From: Cliona cf. orientalis
Lineage: Eukaryota; Porifera; Demospongiae; Clionaida; Clionaidae
Reading direction: 5' to 3'
NCBI GenBank assembly: GCA_963930775.1
Contig: OZ005689.1
Coordinates: forward strand, 25,914,058-25,978,057
Length of the DNA stretch: 64,000 nucleotides
In this document: one piece after another, positions 32,143-44,700 of the stretch
Position numbering within the stretch: the first letter of the stretch is position 1
Layout of the letters: every line of letters starts with the position of its first letter
Made by a program: the position numbers and the translations under genes
The notes under the pieces: generated by a model
Told to the model about the DNA's origin: nothing
Databases searched by the model: none
What the model saw: the letters and a program-made list of their open reading frames with translations, nothing else

Positions 32143-32879
32143 AGAAAAGAAAATGGGTGGGAGAGACGTCTGTCAACTGTCCACGACTGGAGACTATATG
32201 CTCCTAAATGGAATATTTTGTTACCATTTCCTGTGACTGTTCAACTGGTTCCCAATGGTTCACCTTTACTACATAACATGCTCATTTTATTTCTCTCCCC
32301 CCCCCCCCCTTCCCTCAACAAAATATTTTGTTGGTTCACTAATAACACTTAGTTAGTAATATATAAGTTGTGCATTGGGGTGCTGAGTGCCTGGCCTTGA
32401 GAACCAGGAATGGTAGGTTAAAAGAGCTCTTTGTCCCCGGGGAACTCTCCCTACTCACCCAGCCTGCTCCCCAAGCTTGTGGACATGTTACATGAGGGGT
32501 TTATTTACGGCCTACACATAGATCATATATTTCACAATTACTATTATAATATAACATACCTGACATAGAAGATGAAGCCATTTTCTAAGCTGCTCAAGAT
32601 CAATACAGTAATTTTGTCATCTAGGTACTTTTATACTTTCTAAACCCTTCTAGAAGGTTGCTGAATATTCAACACTCGTGACTAACACCTAACAGGCTCT
32701 GGCCTTTTCCCACCATTTATTACCTCAGGAACTCCCCTGTGGCCTCTAGCAGGCAGTGTGAAAGTATTTCCACTACTTCTATTTAGTTCTACAAGGCTGC
32801 TGAATATTAATTGCCATCAGTGGTTAACACCCTTCAACCCTTTCCCACCAATTATTATCCTAGGGATACCCTGCGGAAT
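32143..32879. other. no gene recognised
   Basis: Contains a poly-C tract near 32298 and an imperfect duplication (TGCTGAATATTAAT near 32800 resembling TGCTGAATATTCAA near 32652). No coding pattern. Confidence 0.4.
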
Positions 32880-32884
32880 ATTAG

Positions 32885-32919
<35 letters not shown>

Positions 32920-33030
32920 TATGTGTGTGGGTGAGATGTTTGTGTGTGTGTGTGTATGCGTATGTAGGCGTATGTAGGGTAGGTAGACACTGAGAGTGTG
33001 TGTGTGTGTAGAGTACTGTGTGTACCTTGT
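32880..33030. repeat. (TG)n microsatellite
   Basis: TG-rich repeat at the truncated 3' side of DUF7869 copy 3. Confidence 0.95.
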
Positions 33031-34153
33031 TAATTGTGCTTGATGGCAACAGTTGAGTGGTGTCCCGTTGATACCCAGGAATGTGGCCTGGTAAGAGAAT
33101 AGCCTTATTCTCTGCATAGTTGGAGAGAAACGTCAGGAGATTTTTAATGTCCTCTATCCTCAGGACATTTTTGCGTTGGTGTTTGGTATTGCCATGAACC
33201 CGTGCCATCAAGTCAGTAGCCAAATAGCTTGCCTTCAGGTTTTTGAAGCGATCTAATCCTGTGATGGAACTATTTGACAGCTGCATATATTCTGCAATTC
33301 CTGTCTTACTTAACCCATGTAACTTCAGAAACGTTTCCCGACAGACTGGTATGGTACTCCGTGATGGTGGAAGGCCATGCGGTGTTGCTGTGTGGATGGT
33401 CTGCAGGAGCTGCTGGTCTGGGAACTACTTGGCAAGAGAGCTGAAATCTGGCTGAGTATGACCAAGTCTGACTCCTTCCAACTCAGCTCTGCACATTCCA
33501 TTCTTGATTCTCGTACTGCTCCCTGGTGAAGGATGTGTAGCAGGGTTTGCCAGCATTCCGCTTACAGCCACATCCTTTTTATGAGCTTGGGATCTGGGTC
33601 ATCCTATGACATCAATTATTTTTGTGAGTAAACTATTCACTAAAATTGTTGTTTATGTCAAATACAGTTTCTGCTGTTTCCTCCTGCAAGGTTGAGGCAG
33701 GTTCAGTCCGTGAAGCGGGCTCTGGTGGAATGGGATGTTCCTGCTCTGTTAGCTCAGGTGGCACTTGGCTGACAACATCACCTAGGTTGAGCTCTTGTAT
33801 CAGTGGCTCATCACAACCACCATTATCAAAATTGCAACTGTTGTCATTCTCAAGCTCTGTATACATAGCTAGCTTATTACTGTATTGTATTGTATCTGTA
33901 GTTTAGTTGTGTGTGTGTATTTTACCGTTGAAGTTAGAAATTTGCTCTTGCACTTCATCCTCTGTAATAATAATTCGGTAAAGTATAGCTAAGTTGATTA
34001 CATTCCACTTGCCATCGCTATCAACAGGGTTATCCCCATAAAAGAATTTATGGACAAAGTCCAAGAGAGCAGAGCCATCGCAACCTCCAAAAATGTCGTG
34101 GCCTTCTCGAAACAAAGTGTTGAGAGCACGAGTGGCGTCTCTGGCGTTCGACA
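33025..34153 (-). pseudogene. DUF7869-like transposase, copy 3, N-terminal part only
   Basis: ATG at 34153 opens SNARDATRALNTLFREGHDI and GSALLDFVHKFFYGDNP. Then an acidic exon (33866-33640: CDEPLIQELNLGDVVSQVP), a decayed Cys-rich block with frame changes (33600-33320) and GLDRFKNLKASYLATDLMAR with LLPGHIPGYQRD (33286-33025). The HADNC catalytic-type exon is absent; the copy stops at a microsatellite. Its 5' terminal repeat appears at 34475-34497 (GGTTTGGAAAAACCCTCCGT on the minus strand). Confidence 0.7.
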
Positions 34154-34474
34154 TGGCAAGAAGACAAGAAACAAAAATTGATTGATCTGATATTCTGTTG
34201 TACACCCTCAGCTGCAAGTACCCGCGCACGCTTTGTAATTAGCGTCCCTAGCAACGCACTCCGTACACTATACAAGCTGCTGCTCGGTGTCTTGGACATG
34301 TCGGGACATTTTGGCTTATAACTGGTCTTGTCAGGAAGAATTGGCCTCTGTAACTGCAGTTTCATAGAGAAGAAAGGTCAGTCAACTCATTTATGTCCGA
34401 AATGTGATTATCATAGGATATGAGATGACTCACTAAAAACACCTGTAGCGAAAATTGCGTGCGCGTACGTTACG

Positions 34475-34497
34475 GAGGGTTTTTCCAAACCCAGTCA
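34475..34497 (-). repeat. terminal repeat of DUF7869 copy 3
   Basis: The minus strand reads ATGACTGGGTTTGGAAAAAC then CCTCCGT, a variant of the GTGACCGGATTTGGGAAAAC terminus. Confidence 0.6.
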
Positions 34498-35557
34498 TAT
34501 ATTCGACACCTGTGATGCTGAGCTGCAAATGCGGCCAATTTGCCGATATATCCACCCACGCAATTTACGGCACCCTATGACGATAGCAGCCATATGCACC
34601 ATCCGGTCCACGTGTAAATAAATGCGCCTTGATGTACTGCTGTATATGCGAGATTTAAGAGACTAAGCAAAAGAAAAAGCATACAACAACAACTCTTTAA
34701 CAAAATTATTATTGTGATCGTTGTATCATGATTTATAGCATTTAGCTATCATGACAGTCATTTAGAATAATCATCATAAGTTCAATATCTAAGGCTAAGT
34801 ATAATGTTCCATTTGCAGGCTTAGTCATCTTTATCTGTTGCTAATATCCACCTCTGCCGATATGGCCCAGTAGCCTTCTGTAAGCTGTCAGTTATCTGCC
34901 GCCAGTGCATCTACAGGAGTGTCCGCAGTAACTGATGCGTTAGCCTCTAGTATTTGTTCTGCAGCTATTAATAATGACATAAAATAAATCGGATATAATT
35001 CTACTATTTAAGTATCTTCTATGTATCGAAACTTTATGCTGCCTGTTTTGTGGGTGAACGTTCTGGTCATGGTTGTCATTGACTTCAGCTTATTGGTTCT
35101 CAGGCAGATGGTTGTCAGCCACTGTATATATGATCATGAGATGTTGAAGACTACAAATCTATCCAAAACATTTGACAGCCTATAGCTGCTTATTATAGCC
35201 TGCGGTAGTGGTTCTACGTTGGTGGAAACTCACTTTCAACAGCTTATGCAATTACAATTTTCTGGCAGTTAGACTGATCAGTGATCTATACTTGATAGAC
35301 TGAATTTCTGCACTAGAATGAGATCGCTGGTGGATTGTCGGAGGTGAAATTGTTTAGGTACCATTTGCCCACTATGGCCATTTCCAGATCCACACTATCG
35401 TTGCTTCTTGAAAGATGAAGATTGTTGTTACTATATTGGTGCTTTAGGGTTGTATAGGTGTAGGGTAATTGCAATAAGTGTCGGTGTCTGCCGATGGGAG
35501 CTCGAGCTGCACGCACGCATGCATGCACGCACGCACACAAGCATAGATGCTTATTTT
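34498..35557. other. no gene recognised
   Basis: No convincing coding pattern. The region 35510-35545 is a CGCATGCACG-type simple repeat. Confidence 0.5.
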
Positions 35558-36123
35558 TACCCCGCGCGCATGCGCAAGGGGTAAAGTAATCGGTTGTGTC
35601 GTCGTTGTTGTCGTTGTTAGCACAAAAATCGCCTTATCTCGAGATGTAGGGGTCTAAGCGAGTCATAAGCACAACGAATCAATCGAATTTGGCGAAAAAA
35701 TGGCTTTAGTGTGCGTCAAATCGAGGGATACGGTCCACGAGCGTCACAAATAGTATCTTTTTGTTGGCCACCGTAGCCACGCCTATCAACAGTGCCCATC
35801 AATGCATGATGCATGCCCATTCATTATTGTGCTTTCTGCTCATGCGCACAACTAACAAGCGTATGACTGGTAAAGATCGTTGATGTTCTAAATAATGCTC
35901 ATTACGTCTATAGTGACTGAAATCTGCAATCTGAAGCCCCATGGAACCAATCAGTATGTAAGATAGCTATACTATTATTATAACGAAATATAGGTAAAAG
36001 TGCATGTCTTCCTAGTCTGGCTCGAACAACTAAAAATCATTTCCATTATTTCTCTCAAGTTCACAAAAATATAGCCATGCACCGAAAATAAATCTATAGA
36101 TTGCGCAATGTGCGCGCGGGGTA
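35558..36123. mobile_element. miniature element with TACCCCGCGCGCA termini
   Basis: Left TACCCCGCGCGCATGCGCAA, right TGCGCGCGGGGTA. The left end again carries the NRF1-like GCGCATGCGC palindrome and is followed by a GT-rich box. 566 bp. Similar in size and plan to 4784-5407. Confidence 0.6.
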
Positions 36124-36181
36124 TGTGCTCTACAGAGCTCTAGTTCTCTTTTTTTTTTCTTTTCTTTCAAGGAGACCAGAA

Positions 36182-39100
36182 CACTAAGCAGAAAAAAAAA
36201 TTGTCCGAAAACCACCACATAGTTGAGCTGGAAGCATAGTAGAGCCATACAATGCAAGCAGGCAGCCTATACATCAATTTTGACCAAAGTTGGTAATGGT
36301 CGTCATGTTTATGTGCGTGTGGGCGGAGAACATTGCAAATACATGGCTTCCTATACAAACATATGGGGGTAACTTCAAAGGGCCATAACTTTAATTCTAA
36401 GGTGTGAATCAAAATTCCCTGCCGTCAAATCTCTAGTTTTGACCCATTCTGCGTGCCCATGTAAAAATTGTCTCCCCAAGTGCTCCCAAACCCTCCAAAC
36501 ATTAATTAATTATTTAAATCCTTTCTTTTTTTTTTTTTTCAAGGCGACCAGAACACTAAGCAGAAAAAAAAAATTGTCCAAAAACCACCATATAATCGAG
36601 CTGGATACATAGTAAAACCATACAATGCAAGCAGGCAGCCTAAATTACAATTTTGTCAAAAATTGGTAAAGGTCGTCACGTTTATGTGCGCGCGTGACCC
36701 TGCCCCTCACGTAGCGCGTGGGCGGAAACATTGCAAACGCATGGCTTCCCTGTACAAACATATGGGGAAACTTCAAAGGGCCGTAACTTTAATTGTAAGG
36801 TGTGAATCAAAAATCTGTCCGGTCAAATCTCTAGTTTCGACCCATTCTGCGTGCCCATGTAAAAATTATCTCCCCAAGTGCTCCCAAACCCCCCATGAAT
36901 TAGATTATTTAATTATTTAATTATTTAAATCTTTTCTTTTTTTCTACTTAGTGTTTAACTACTTAGTGTATAATAAGGAGACCACGCACTAAGCAGAAAA
37001 AATTGTCCGAAAATCACCATAATAGTTGAACTGGATGCATAGTAGAGCCATACAATGCAAGCAGGCAGACTATACATCAATTTTGACCGGAGTGGGTATT
37101 GGTTGTCAGGTTGATATGAGCGCGTGGCCCCACCCTCACATAGTGCATGGGCAGAAAACGTTGCAAATGCATGGCTTCCTATACAAACATATGGGAAAAC
37201 TTCGAAGGGCTATAACTTTAATTCTAAGGTGTGAATCAAACTTCCCCTGCGTCAAATCTCTAGTTTCAACCCATTCTGCGTGCCCATGTAAAAATTATCC
37301 CCCAAGTGCTCCCAAACCCATGAATTAGATTATTTATTTAAATTTGCTGTTTTTCTACGTAGTGTGTAATTTTTTAAGCAGACCACACACTAAGCAGAAG
37401 AAATTGTCCGAAACCACCACATAGTTGAGCTGGATGCACAGTAGAGCCATACAAGTAAGCAGCCTGTACATTAATTTTGAGCAAAGTTGGTAATGGTCGT
37501 CACGTTTATGCACACGCGTGTCCCTGCCTCTCACGTAGTGCGTGGGCGGAAAACATTGCAAATGCATGGCGTCCTATACAAATATATGGGATAACTTCAA
37601 ACGGCCGTAACTTGAATTCTAAGGTGTGGATCCAAAGGTCAAACCTCAACCCATTCTGCATGCTCATGTAAAAATTATTTTCCCAAGTCCTCCCAAACCC
37701 CCCAAACATTTAAATTTTCGAGGAGACCAGAACACTAAGCAGAAAAAAAAGTTGTCCAAAATCACCATATAATTGAGCTAGTGGAACCAGACAATACAAT
37801 CAGACAGCCAAATTTTCAATTAAAGTTGGTTAAGGTCGTCACGTTTATGTGCGCGCGTGGGCGGAAATATTGCAAACGCATGGCTTCCCTGTACAAACAT
37901 ATGGGAATACCTTAAAGTGCCATAACTTTAATTCTAAGGCGTGAACAAAAATTCCCCGCCATCAAATTTCGTGTTTCGACCCATTCTGTATGGGGTGCCG
38001 TTTGTGTCAAAATTCATTATTGGCAGGTATTTAGAAAAGTCTGGGGATTTATGAAAGTAGTGGACATTAAATTTTATGTAAATCACTACGACATGACGTG
38101 AATCATAGAAGACATCAAGTAGAGATGCTACAACTGAGGATTTATGAAAGTAGTAGATATTTACATAAATCTCACTGGTAGATATTGTGTAAATTGCAGA
38201 CATTAAGTGATGTCAGGAATTTACAAAAGCAGTGGATGTTTACAAAAAAACAATGTTTGTGACAAAATTCTGTAGTGGCAGATATTATGTCACAGGAATT
38301 TACGCAAGTAGTGGATGTTACAAAAACACAGTAGACATTAAAACCAATAGTAGTAATATTAACGTCATCCCCATAGGTTGTGTGCCCCATGCATACGGGG
38401 TGTTGTGGGGATTAAACTACTAGAGGTCCATAATTATTGACTAATACAATTAGCAAGTCGTATTATGAGTACTTTTGGTCAAAAGTGGGAGGGGTCTGGA
38501 AGAGCCAGGGATGATTATGCAAGTCATTGTAAAGGCCCCTGAAGAAAAGGCAAGTAATTGTCCACTGGCACAAAAATTAATTATAAACTTTAATTAACCT
38601 TGTGGGCATGCCCCAAGTCTTGGGTCCAGTATTTGTGCTCGTGTGTGTGTTTGCATGGGGCACACAATATATTGTACTATTGATTTCAATGTCCACTGTG
38701 TTTTTTGTAAATATCCTCTACTTTCGTAAATTCCTGCGATATCACTAAAATTTAATGTTGGCCACTACAGAAGTTTGTCACAAACTGTAAATATCTGCTG
38801 CAGTTTACTCAATGTCTATATACTGGTGAGATTTATGTAAATATCCACTACTTTCATATATCGCCACAGTTGTAGCATCTCTAAAATTAGTGTCTTCTGT
38901 GATTTATGTCAAATTAATTCCCATTGTAATTTACGCAAATGTCCACTCATAAATCCCTAGACTTTTCTAAATGCCTGCCAATAATGAATTTTGACACAAA
39001 CGGCACCCCATAATTCTGCGTGCCCGTGTAAAAATTATGTCCCCAAGTGCTCTCAGTTCCTCCACGAATTATATCTTTTTTCTATTTAGTGTTTAATTAA

Positions 39101-39300
39101 TTTTAGTTAGTATGTAACAAGGAGACCACACACTAAGCAGAAAAAATACCTGCAAACCTCCACATAGTCAAGCTGGATGCATAGTAGGGCCATACAATGC
39201 ATGGAGGCAGCCTATACTCCAATAAACAACTGTCCAGAAAGCACCACAAAGTACTGGTGAAATGCATAGGAGAGACATAAATTGCAAGAAAACTCCTAGT
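36182..39300 (+). repeat. tandem array of CACTAAG-ended miniature elements
   Basis: Six head-to-tail units begin with CACTAAGCAGAAAA at 36182, 36554, 36987, 37388, 37733 and 39131. Several end in CTACTTAGTG or a variant (36944, 37355, 39082). Units are about 370-430 bp and separated by a short linker containing GGAGACCA. Each contains GGGCGGAAA, CATTGCAAA, CAAACATATGGG and TAACTTTAATTCTAAGGTGT. Non-coding. One foldback element is inserted in the fifth unit. Confidence 0.85.
37989..39012. mobile_element. 1-kb foldback element with 6-bp duplication, nested
   Basis: Terminal inverted repeats TATGGGGTGCCGTTTGTGTC and complement, extending as long imperfect arms of about 400 bp (AAATTCATTATTGGCAGGTA, TTTATGAAAGTAGTGGA). 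Flanked by ATTCTG on both sides. The neighbouring CACTAAG units supply the empty site (CCATTCTGCGTGCCC), confirming the boundaries. Confidence 0.85.
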
Positions 39301-40942
39301 AGAGCCTAGAAAACTCAGAGTATATGGTCAGTATTGAGGTTGAGTACCAGTGGCCCTTGCAATACTTTACTTCCTACTAGTACTCAAGATCACAACAGCA
39401 CACACACAAGGCTAGGAGAAAAGCACATAACAATATCAGTTGTTTCTCAACTCCTTATACTTTCCCACACATCCATGCATGCACAATGTAAAATTATAGC
39501 TGTACGCCACCTACCCATTGCCAGATATATGCATGTACGCGCGGACATCCATATCTTTATGGTAGCTGACTTTATAAACTGAAAAATAATTTCGATTCCC
39601 TGTGGTCACACCCACCCGTTACGTTTCAGTTGATCCCAGACGTTTACTGGTACGCAATGATGGAATGTCAATTATTGAATCCCACCTACGAGCACACATG
39701 GCGAAGCGACCTAGACCAGAGCCTGGATTTTATACCTACCAGCAGCGTTGACTGTAAATTATTATTATACGGTACCATCAGTAAACGATTTTTAATTTTA
39801 GTAGTTGATTCTCTGAATCCTTCGGCTGCCACCACCAAGAAGAGATCGATACTTCAAGAACCAGAACACTTATATATTGACATCTTTCTTGTTGACAGAT
39901 TGTTAACCACTAGACTTTCTAAGACTCATAATGTGAGCATTCATGCACATGCATCAATATGATGTTTAACCAACGATCACCACTAAATATAATACTATGT
40001 GCATAGGGACATGTCGAGTATCTTGTGCGTCCGAAGGAAGAGGCAAGCTGGATCCTGGATACAGATGTGACAGCACCTGCAGTAGAGTGAGGATGTAATC
40101 TTGGCAATATATTATATGTACATGTAGTACTGCCCATCATCGTGTCACATGTTTGTATAATAATTATGTACAAGAGGGGTAGTCTCGTGCCCAGCCTCTT
40201 TTTCTGTTAGTGATAGACTTGGGGGGGGGGGGGGGGGGGGGGGCAGTGCAGCATAACTGTACAAATATCCCATACACAAATTTAACCATAACTGTAAGTG
40301 ATAACGCCTCTCCTACATTGTCATACATGCATACAGAATATTCAACTACCCTCAGCCAGAGAAGAGAGTTGTTTTAGATAATGGTAGCAATTTTTGTCAG
40401 CTATAAATAGAAGTTTAAGTTTAGGTACAGTACATATGCACGCACGCACACATTCTCCGTAGATTTTAATTTTGATGTTTTTAGATTTTGTTTAGTGACA
40501 AGGGAAGGACTCCTAGCAAAGGACAAGGATTATTGTACAACAAAAACGACTGTGCTAGTGAGTTCTTCCACAAGGACTGGGACGTAGTGTTGAGATAGGT
40601 TAGGTGATGAGTGTACAATTGAGTTTCCAGTGCAGCTGAGACTGCTTGTCAAGGTTAGCAAGAAATGTTTCTTTCGAGGTAGTGATGGTATTCTGACAGA
40701 GAAACCTAGGACTTTCGTATGTGTAACACTTTTTAAGCAGAGATGTTGAGTTTTGTATCATACTAATTAAATTTTGTTATTCAAATCTCCTTTAAGACAT
40801 TACAAATATTATCTAACTGGGGACAATCATTGCTATAACTAAGAATTGTTCTATTAAATTCTTTTAGCTTGATAGATCGAATCACAATCGAATTATACTG
40901 CTTAATGACTCTACCGCATGAGTAGATATCAGTTGCCACAGA
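39301..40942. other. no gene recognised
   Basis: Sequence without convincing coding. At 40180-40197, TAGTCTCGTGCCCAGCC resembles one half of the 32-bp palindromes described at 44.7 and 59.2 kb. A run of about 24 G lies at 40220-40243. Confidence 0.5.
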
Positions 40943-41962
40943 TTAAGCTACCAGTCCATCCCTAAGATCAAGTGTGATATGAGAATGTTCCACTTTGAAT
41001 TCTTGTCGTTCACTCTCACTTAAAGTATACATTTTGCCACAGTCAATCCTATGTGCCTTACCGAAATCAATTATGTAAGGCTGTAACTGGTGATTCCTAA
41101 TACAATGTTGTCCAGCTTGATGTCGTTGTGTAAGAAACCCTGTCCATGTATGAACTGCAGTCCTTTGCACACTCCCACCAAGGCACTAGCACATTGTGGG
41201 GCAGAAAGAGCAAGGTCTGGATTCTCTTGCTTGTGTAAAAGGGTGTACAAAGTCACTGGTTTGTCATCAACATGGATATAGGACAACTATAGAGTGAAGA
41301 GATGAACAAGCTCCAAAGCAGTGTGGCGTGACATCTCCAGTGTTCACGGCAAATAGAATGGCAGCTTCTGACTTTACAGCACTTCAAGACACACGCATAT
41401 CAACTTTTTTTACACAGACCGTGAAGGTGTCCTTGTATGTCATGCGTGTGCAATGATCGAACCTTTCACTTCCTACGGCACTAGCAGGAGACGTATCACT
41501 TTGCAACAATTCATCAGAAATTAATGGCACAGGAGATAATTGCTGATAGGTATCTGGTAAGGATGGTGTTGCTTTGGCTATAGTACGATGTGAGGATGAA
41601 ACACGGGTTAACTGGGCAAATGAACGTTGAAGAGAACATTTCCGGGTAGATAATTGGGCCAGCTTGGCTCTTTTTTCGTTATTGAGCTTCCTAAACATAC
41701 ATGATAAAAAATCAATCATCATGCCTACACGTACAATAATCACAATGTTATAATATTGTGTGTGGTATGTTAGTGTCTCAGTGTCTCAGGTTACTGCTTA
41801 CCTTTTGTAAGAGAGAGTTCTTTCTGTCCAAGTGCAGGTTGTTTTCTCGATAGAAACTCGTAGCTTTCTCTCCTTTACCAGATCTGATCTTATTCTTTCC
41901 AACTTATCCTTCCTTTTCATCCTTCTTATTTTAGACTTGGGGACAGCGTGGACCGAGTCCAT
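40943..41962 (-). pseudogene. protein-kinase-like gene, decayed
   Basis: Exon 1 (41962-41802) encodes a basic N-terminus (HAVPKSKIRRMKRKDKLERI). Exon 2 (from 41690) continues in frame as KLNNEKRAKLAQLSTRK, a Ser/Thr-rich linker, then MTYKDTFTVCVKKVDMR, resembling the kinase beta-3 Lys region. An in-frame TGA follows, then SEAAILFAVNTGDVTPHCFG in the same frame. After a further frame change come CKGLQFIHGQGFLHNDIKLD and NIVL, the catalytic loop with HND in place of HRD, then another frame change and YIIDFGKAHRID (DFG motif). Kinases of this form, with a coiled N-terminal region, are numerous in sponges. One nonsense codon and two frame changes make it a pseudogene. Confidence 0.7.
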
Positions 41963-42281
41963 GATGCACTAAACCAATTAGCTACCTCATGTGCACCAGT
42001 TACAGTTTGAATGGGCAATTAATCTATACTACCGCAGAGCACGCACGCTGTCAACCGAACGCCCACGTAATTAGTAAAACGTCCATAGAGAGTGCATGGC
42101 AGCGGTAGCAATCATTGCACACCACGGACATGGCGGGAAACCATATCCTTATTATGCACAAATTCGTTCTACCTTCATGAAAAGACCACATGGCAAACTG
42201 CTTTAGCTCTGAAGGCTTCTCCAGTACATCCGATCAACATGAGTCAGACTCTTTGTCTCAATTACATCTGGAGGTAGCACA
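41963..42281. other. possible shared 5' region of the kinase pseudogene and proline-rich ORF
   Basis: The two genes diverge from this interval. It contains short coding-like stretches (HHGHGGKPYPYYAQIRSTFM, then SEGFSSTSDQHESDSLSQLH in another frame), suggesting a decayed first exon. Confidence 0.3.
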
Positions 42282-44534
42282 ATGCAATTGAATGATGATA
42301 ACTTTGACATAGTGCTGACATTGGAAATCCCGAATCAGCTGCTCTATGACTGGCACAGAAGTTGCATCCCCCCACCTTCAGCTATGCAGTCCAGTCTACG
42401 ACCACCTTTAGCCATGCTATCCAGTCTACCAACGGCCCCATCACCTTCGGCCATGCAGTCCAGTCAACCAACGGCCCCACCACCTTCAGCTATGCAGTCC
42501 AGTCTACCAATGCCCCCACCACCTTCGGCCACGCTGTCCAGTCTACCAACGGCCCCACCACCTTCAGCTATGCAGTCCAGTCTACCAACGGTCCCACCAC
42601 CTTCGGCCATGCAGTCTGCTCTACTAACGACCCCACCACCTTCAGCCATGCTGTCCAGTCTACCAATGCCCCCACCACCTTCAGCCACGCTGTCCAGTCT
42701 ACCAACGGCCCCACCACCTTCAGCTATGCAGTCCAGTCTACCAACGGCCCCACCACCTTTGGACATGCTGTCCAGTCTACCACCACCTTTGGCCATGCAG
42801 TCCAGTCTACCACCACCTTCGGCCATGCAGTCTGCTCTAACCGCCCCACCATCTTCAGCCATGCTGTCCAGTTTACCAATGCTCCCACCACCTTCAGCCA
42901 CACTGTCCAGTCTACCAATGGCCCCACCACCTTCTGCCATGCTGTCCAATCTACCAACAGCCCCACCACCTTTGGCCATGCTGTCCCGTCTACCACCACC
43001 TTTGGCCATGCAGTCCAGTCTACCACCACCTTCGGCCATGCAGTCTGCTCTACTAACCGCCCCACCACCTTCAGCCATGCTGTCCAGTTTACCAATGCTC
43101 CCACCACCTTCAGCCACACTGTCCAGTCTACCAATGGCCCCACCACCTTCTGCCATGCTGTCCAATCTACCAACAGCCCCACCACCTTCGGCCATGCTGT
43201 CCCGTCTACCACCACCTTTGGCCATGCAGTCCAGTCTACCACCACCTTCGGCCATGCAGTCTGCTCTACTAACCGCCCCACCACCTTCAGCCATGCTGTC
43301 CAGTTTACCAATGCTCCCACCACCTTCAGCCACACTGTCCAGTCTACCAATGGCCTCACCACCTTCTGCCATGCTGTCCAATCTACCAACAGCCCCACCA
43401 CCTTCGGCCATGCTGTCCCGTCTACCACCACCTTCGGCCATGCAGTCTGCTCTACTAACGCCCCCTACATATACAGTCCAACCTCGATTATCCGAACCCC
43501 TTTCTTTGGCCAAGGGGAAATTTCAAACCGTTCAGATAAGCAAATAGTTCGGATAACGTTGACCACACCCACCAGACCGATCATGCATACAAAAACGTAT
43601 TATTGACAGATTTATCGATGATTTTAATCCCATCCTCGATTGATAGAAAGCTTACTTTGCGTTTCTTTTACTTCTTTGAGTGTTAAAACTAGATTTGACA
43701 GCTGGGCAGCAGCTGGTTCTCGCGTGGCAACTACGCGACATACATTTACTGCGCATGCGCAAGCCGCACAATGTGTACTTTGACCCGCATTTTCTTTGTA
43801 TCTCGAGTTCGGATAATCGAGGGTTCGGATAATCGAGGTTGGACTGTATTGAGTTTCTATCAACGGCCTCTCAGTCCAATGACCCCTCGATCTATTCAGT
43901 CTGCTCTACCAACGACCCTCTATCTACTCAGTCTGTTCTTCCAACAGCCCCTCCACCTTTTCAGTCTGTTTTACCAATGGCCCCTCCATCTTTTCAGTCT
44001 GCTCTACCAAAGACCCTTCCATCTACGCAGACTTCTCTTTCAACAGCCCCTCCATCTACTCAGTCTGTTCTACCAAGGGTCCCTCCACCTATTTAGTCTG
44101 TTTTACCAACAGCCCCTCAATCTGATCTACCAACAGCCACTCCATCTATTCAGTCTGCTTTACCAACAGCCCCTCCATCTATGCAGTCTGTTCTACCAAT
44201 GGCCCCTCCACCTATTTAGTCTGTTTTACCAAAAGCCCCTCAATCTGATCTACCAACGGCCACTCCATCTATTCAGTCTATGCAGTCTATTCTACCAAGG
44301 GCCCCTCCACCTATTCAGTCTGCTCTACCAACGCCCCCTCCATCTACGCAGTCTATTCTACCAACGGCCCCTCCACCTATTCAGCCTGCTCTACCAATGG
44401 CCCCTCCATCTATGCAGTCTATTCTACCAACGGTCCCTCCACCTATTCAGTCTGCTCTAGTAACAGCCCCTCCATCTACGCAGCCTGCTCTACCAATAGC
44501 TGCACATTCAAAAAACAAATGTGTAATATGTTAA
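42282..44534 (+). CDS. proline-rich repeat ORF built on a minisatellite
   Basis: ATG at 42282 opens a unique N-terminus NDDNFDIVLTLEIPNQLL, then about 380 residues of a 13-residue repeat (PTAPPPSAMQSSL) from a 39-bp unit. A higher-order period of roughly 215 bp is visible at 42840-43430. The repeat unit has no stops in three frames, including the reverse strand, so the open frame is not by itself evidence of a protein. A pogo-type miniature element at 43474-43846 interrupts it. Beyond that a related 33-bp unit (PPSTQSVLPTA) continues to 44534 with some stops. No domain recognised. Confidence 0.4.
43474..43846. mobile_element. pogo/Tigger-type miniature element
   Basis: Inverted ends CAGTCCAACCTCGATTATCC and complement, continuing GAACCC, flanked by TA. 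373 bp. The interior includes TGCGCATGCGCA. Confidence 0.85.
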
Positions 44535-44700
44535 AGTAGCTGCTCAACTTTTGTATAATTATATCGTAAGCTGCTTTACATTTTATTTCTGTTGTTCGCT
44601 ACTCATCTATTATTAATCTATAGTATATCCTTGTATTACCAATAGCTACACATACCAATGCCAGCAGAGAGAAATTGAGTGATATAGAGATATACCATAT

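Noticed and set aside
35313..35540. 75-codon minus-strand ORF
   Set aside because: Starts in a simple CGCATGCA repeat and shows no recognisable features.
36663..37328. Similar short ORFs with a CARDPAPHVARG-type sequence in successive repeats
   Set aside because: They fall in non-coding CACTAAG-type units and are not conserved in frame between units.
42464..43513. Long minus-strand Gly/Asp repeat ORF
   Set aside because: Shadow of the 39-bp minisatellite, open in several frames because the unit length is divisible by three.
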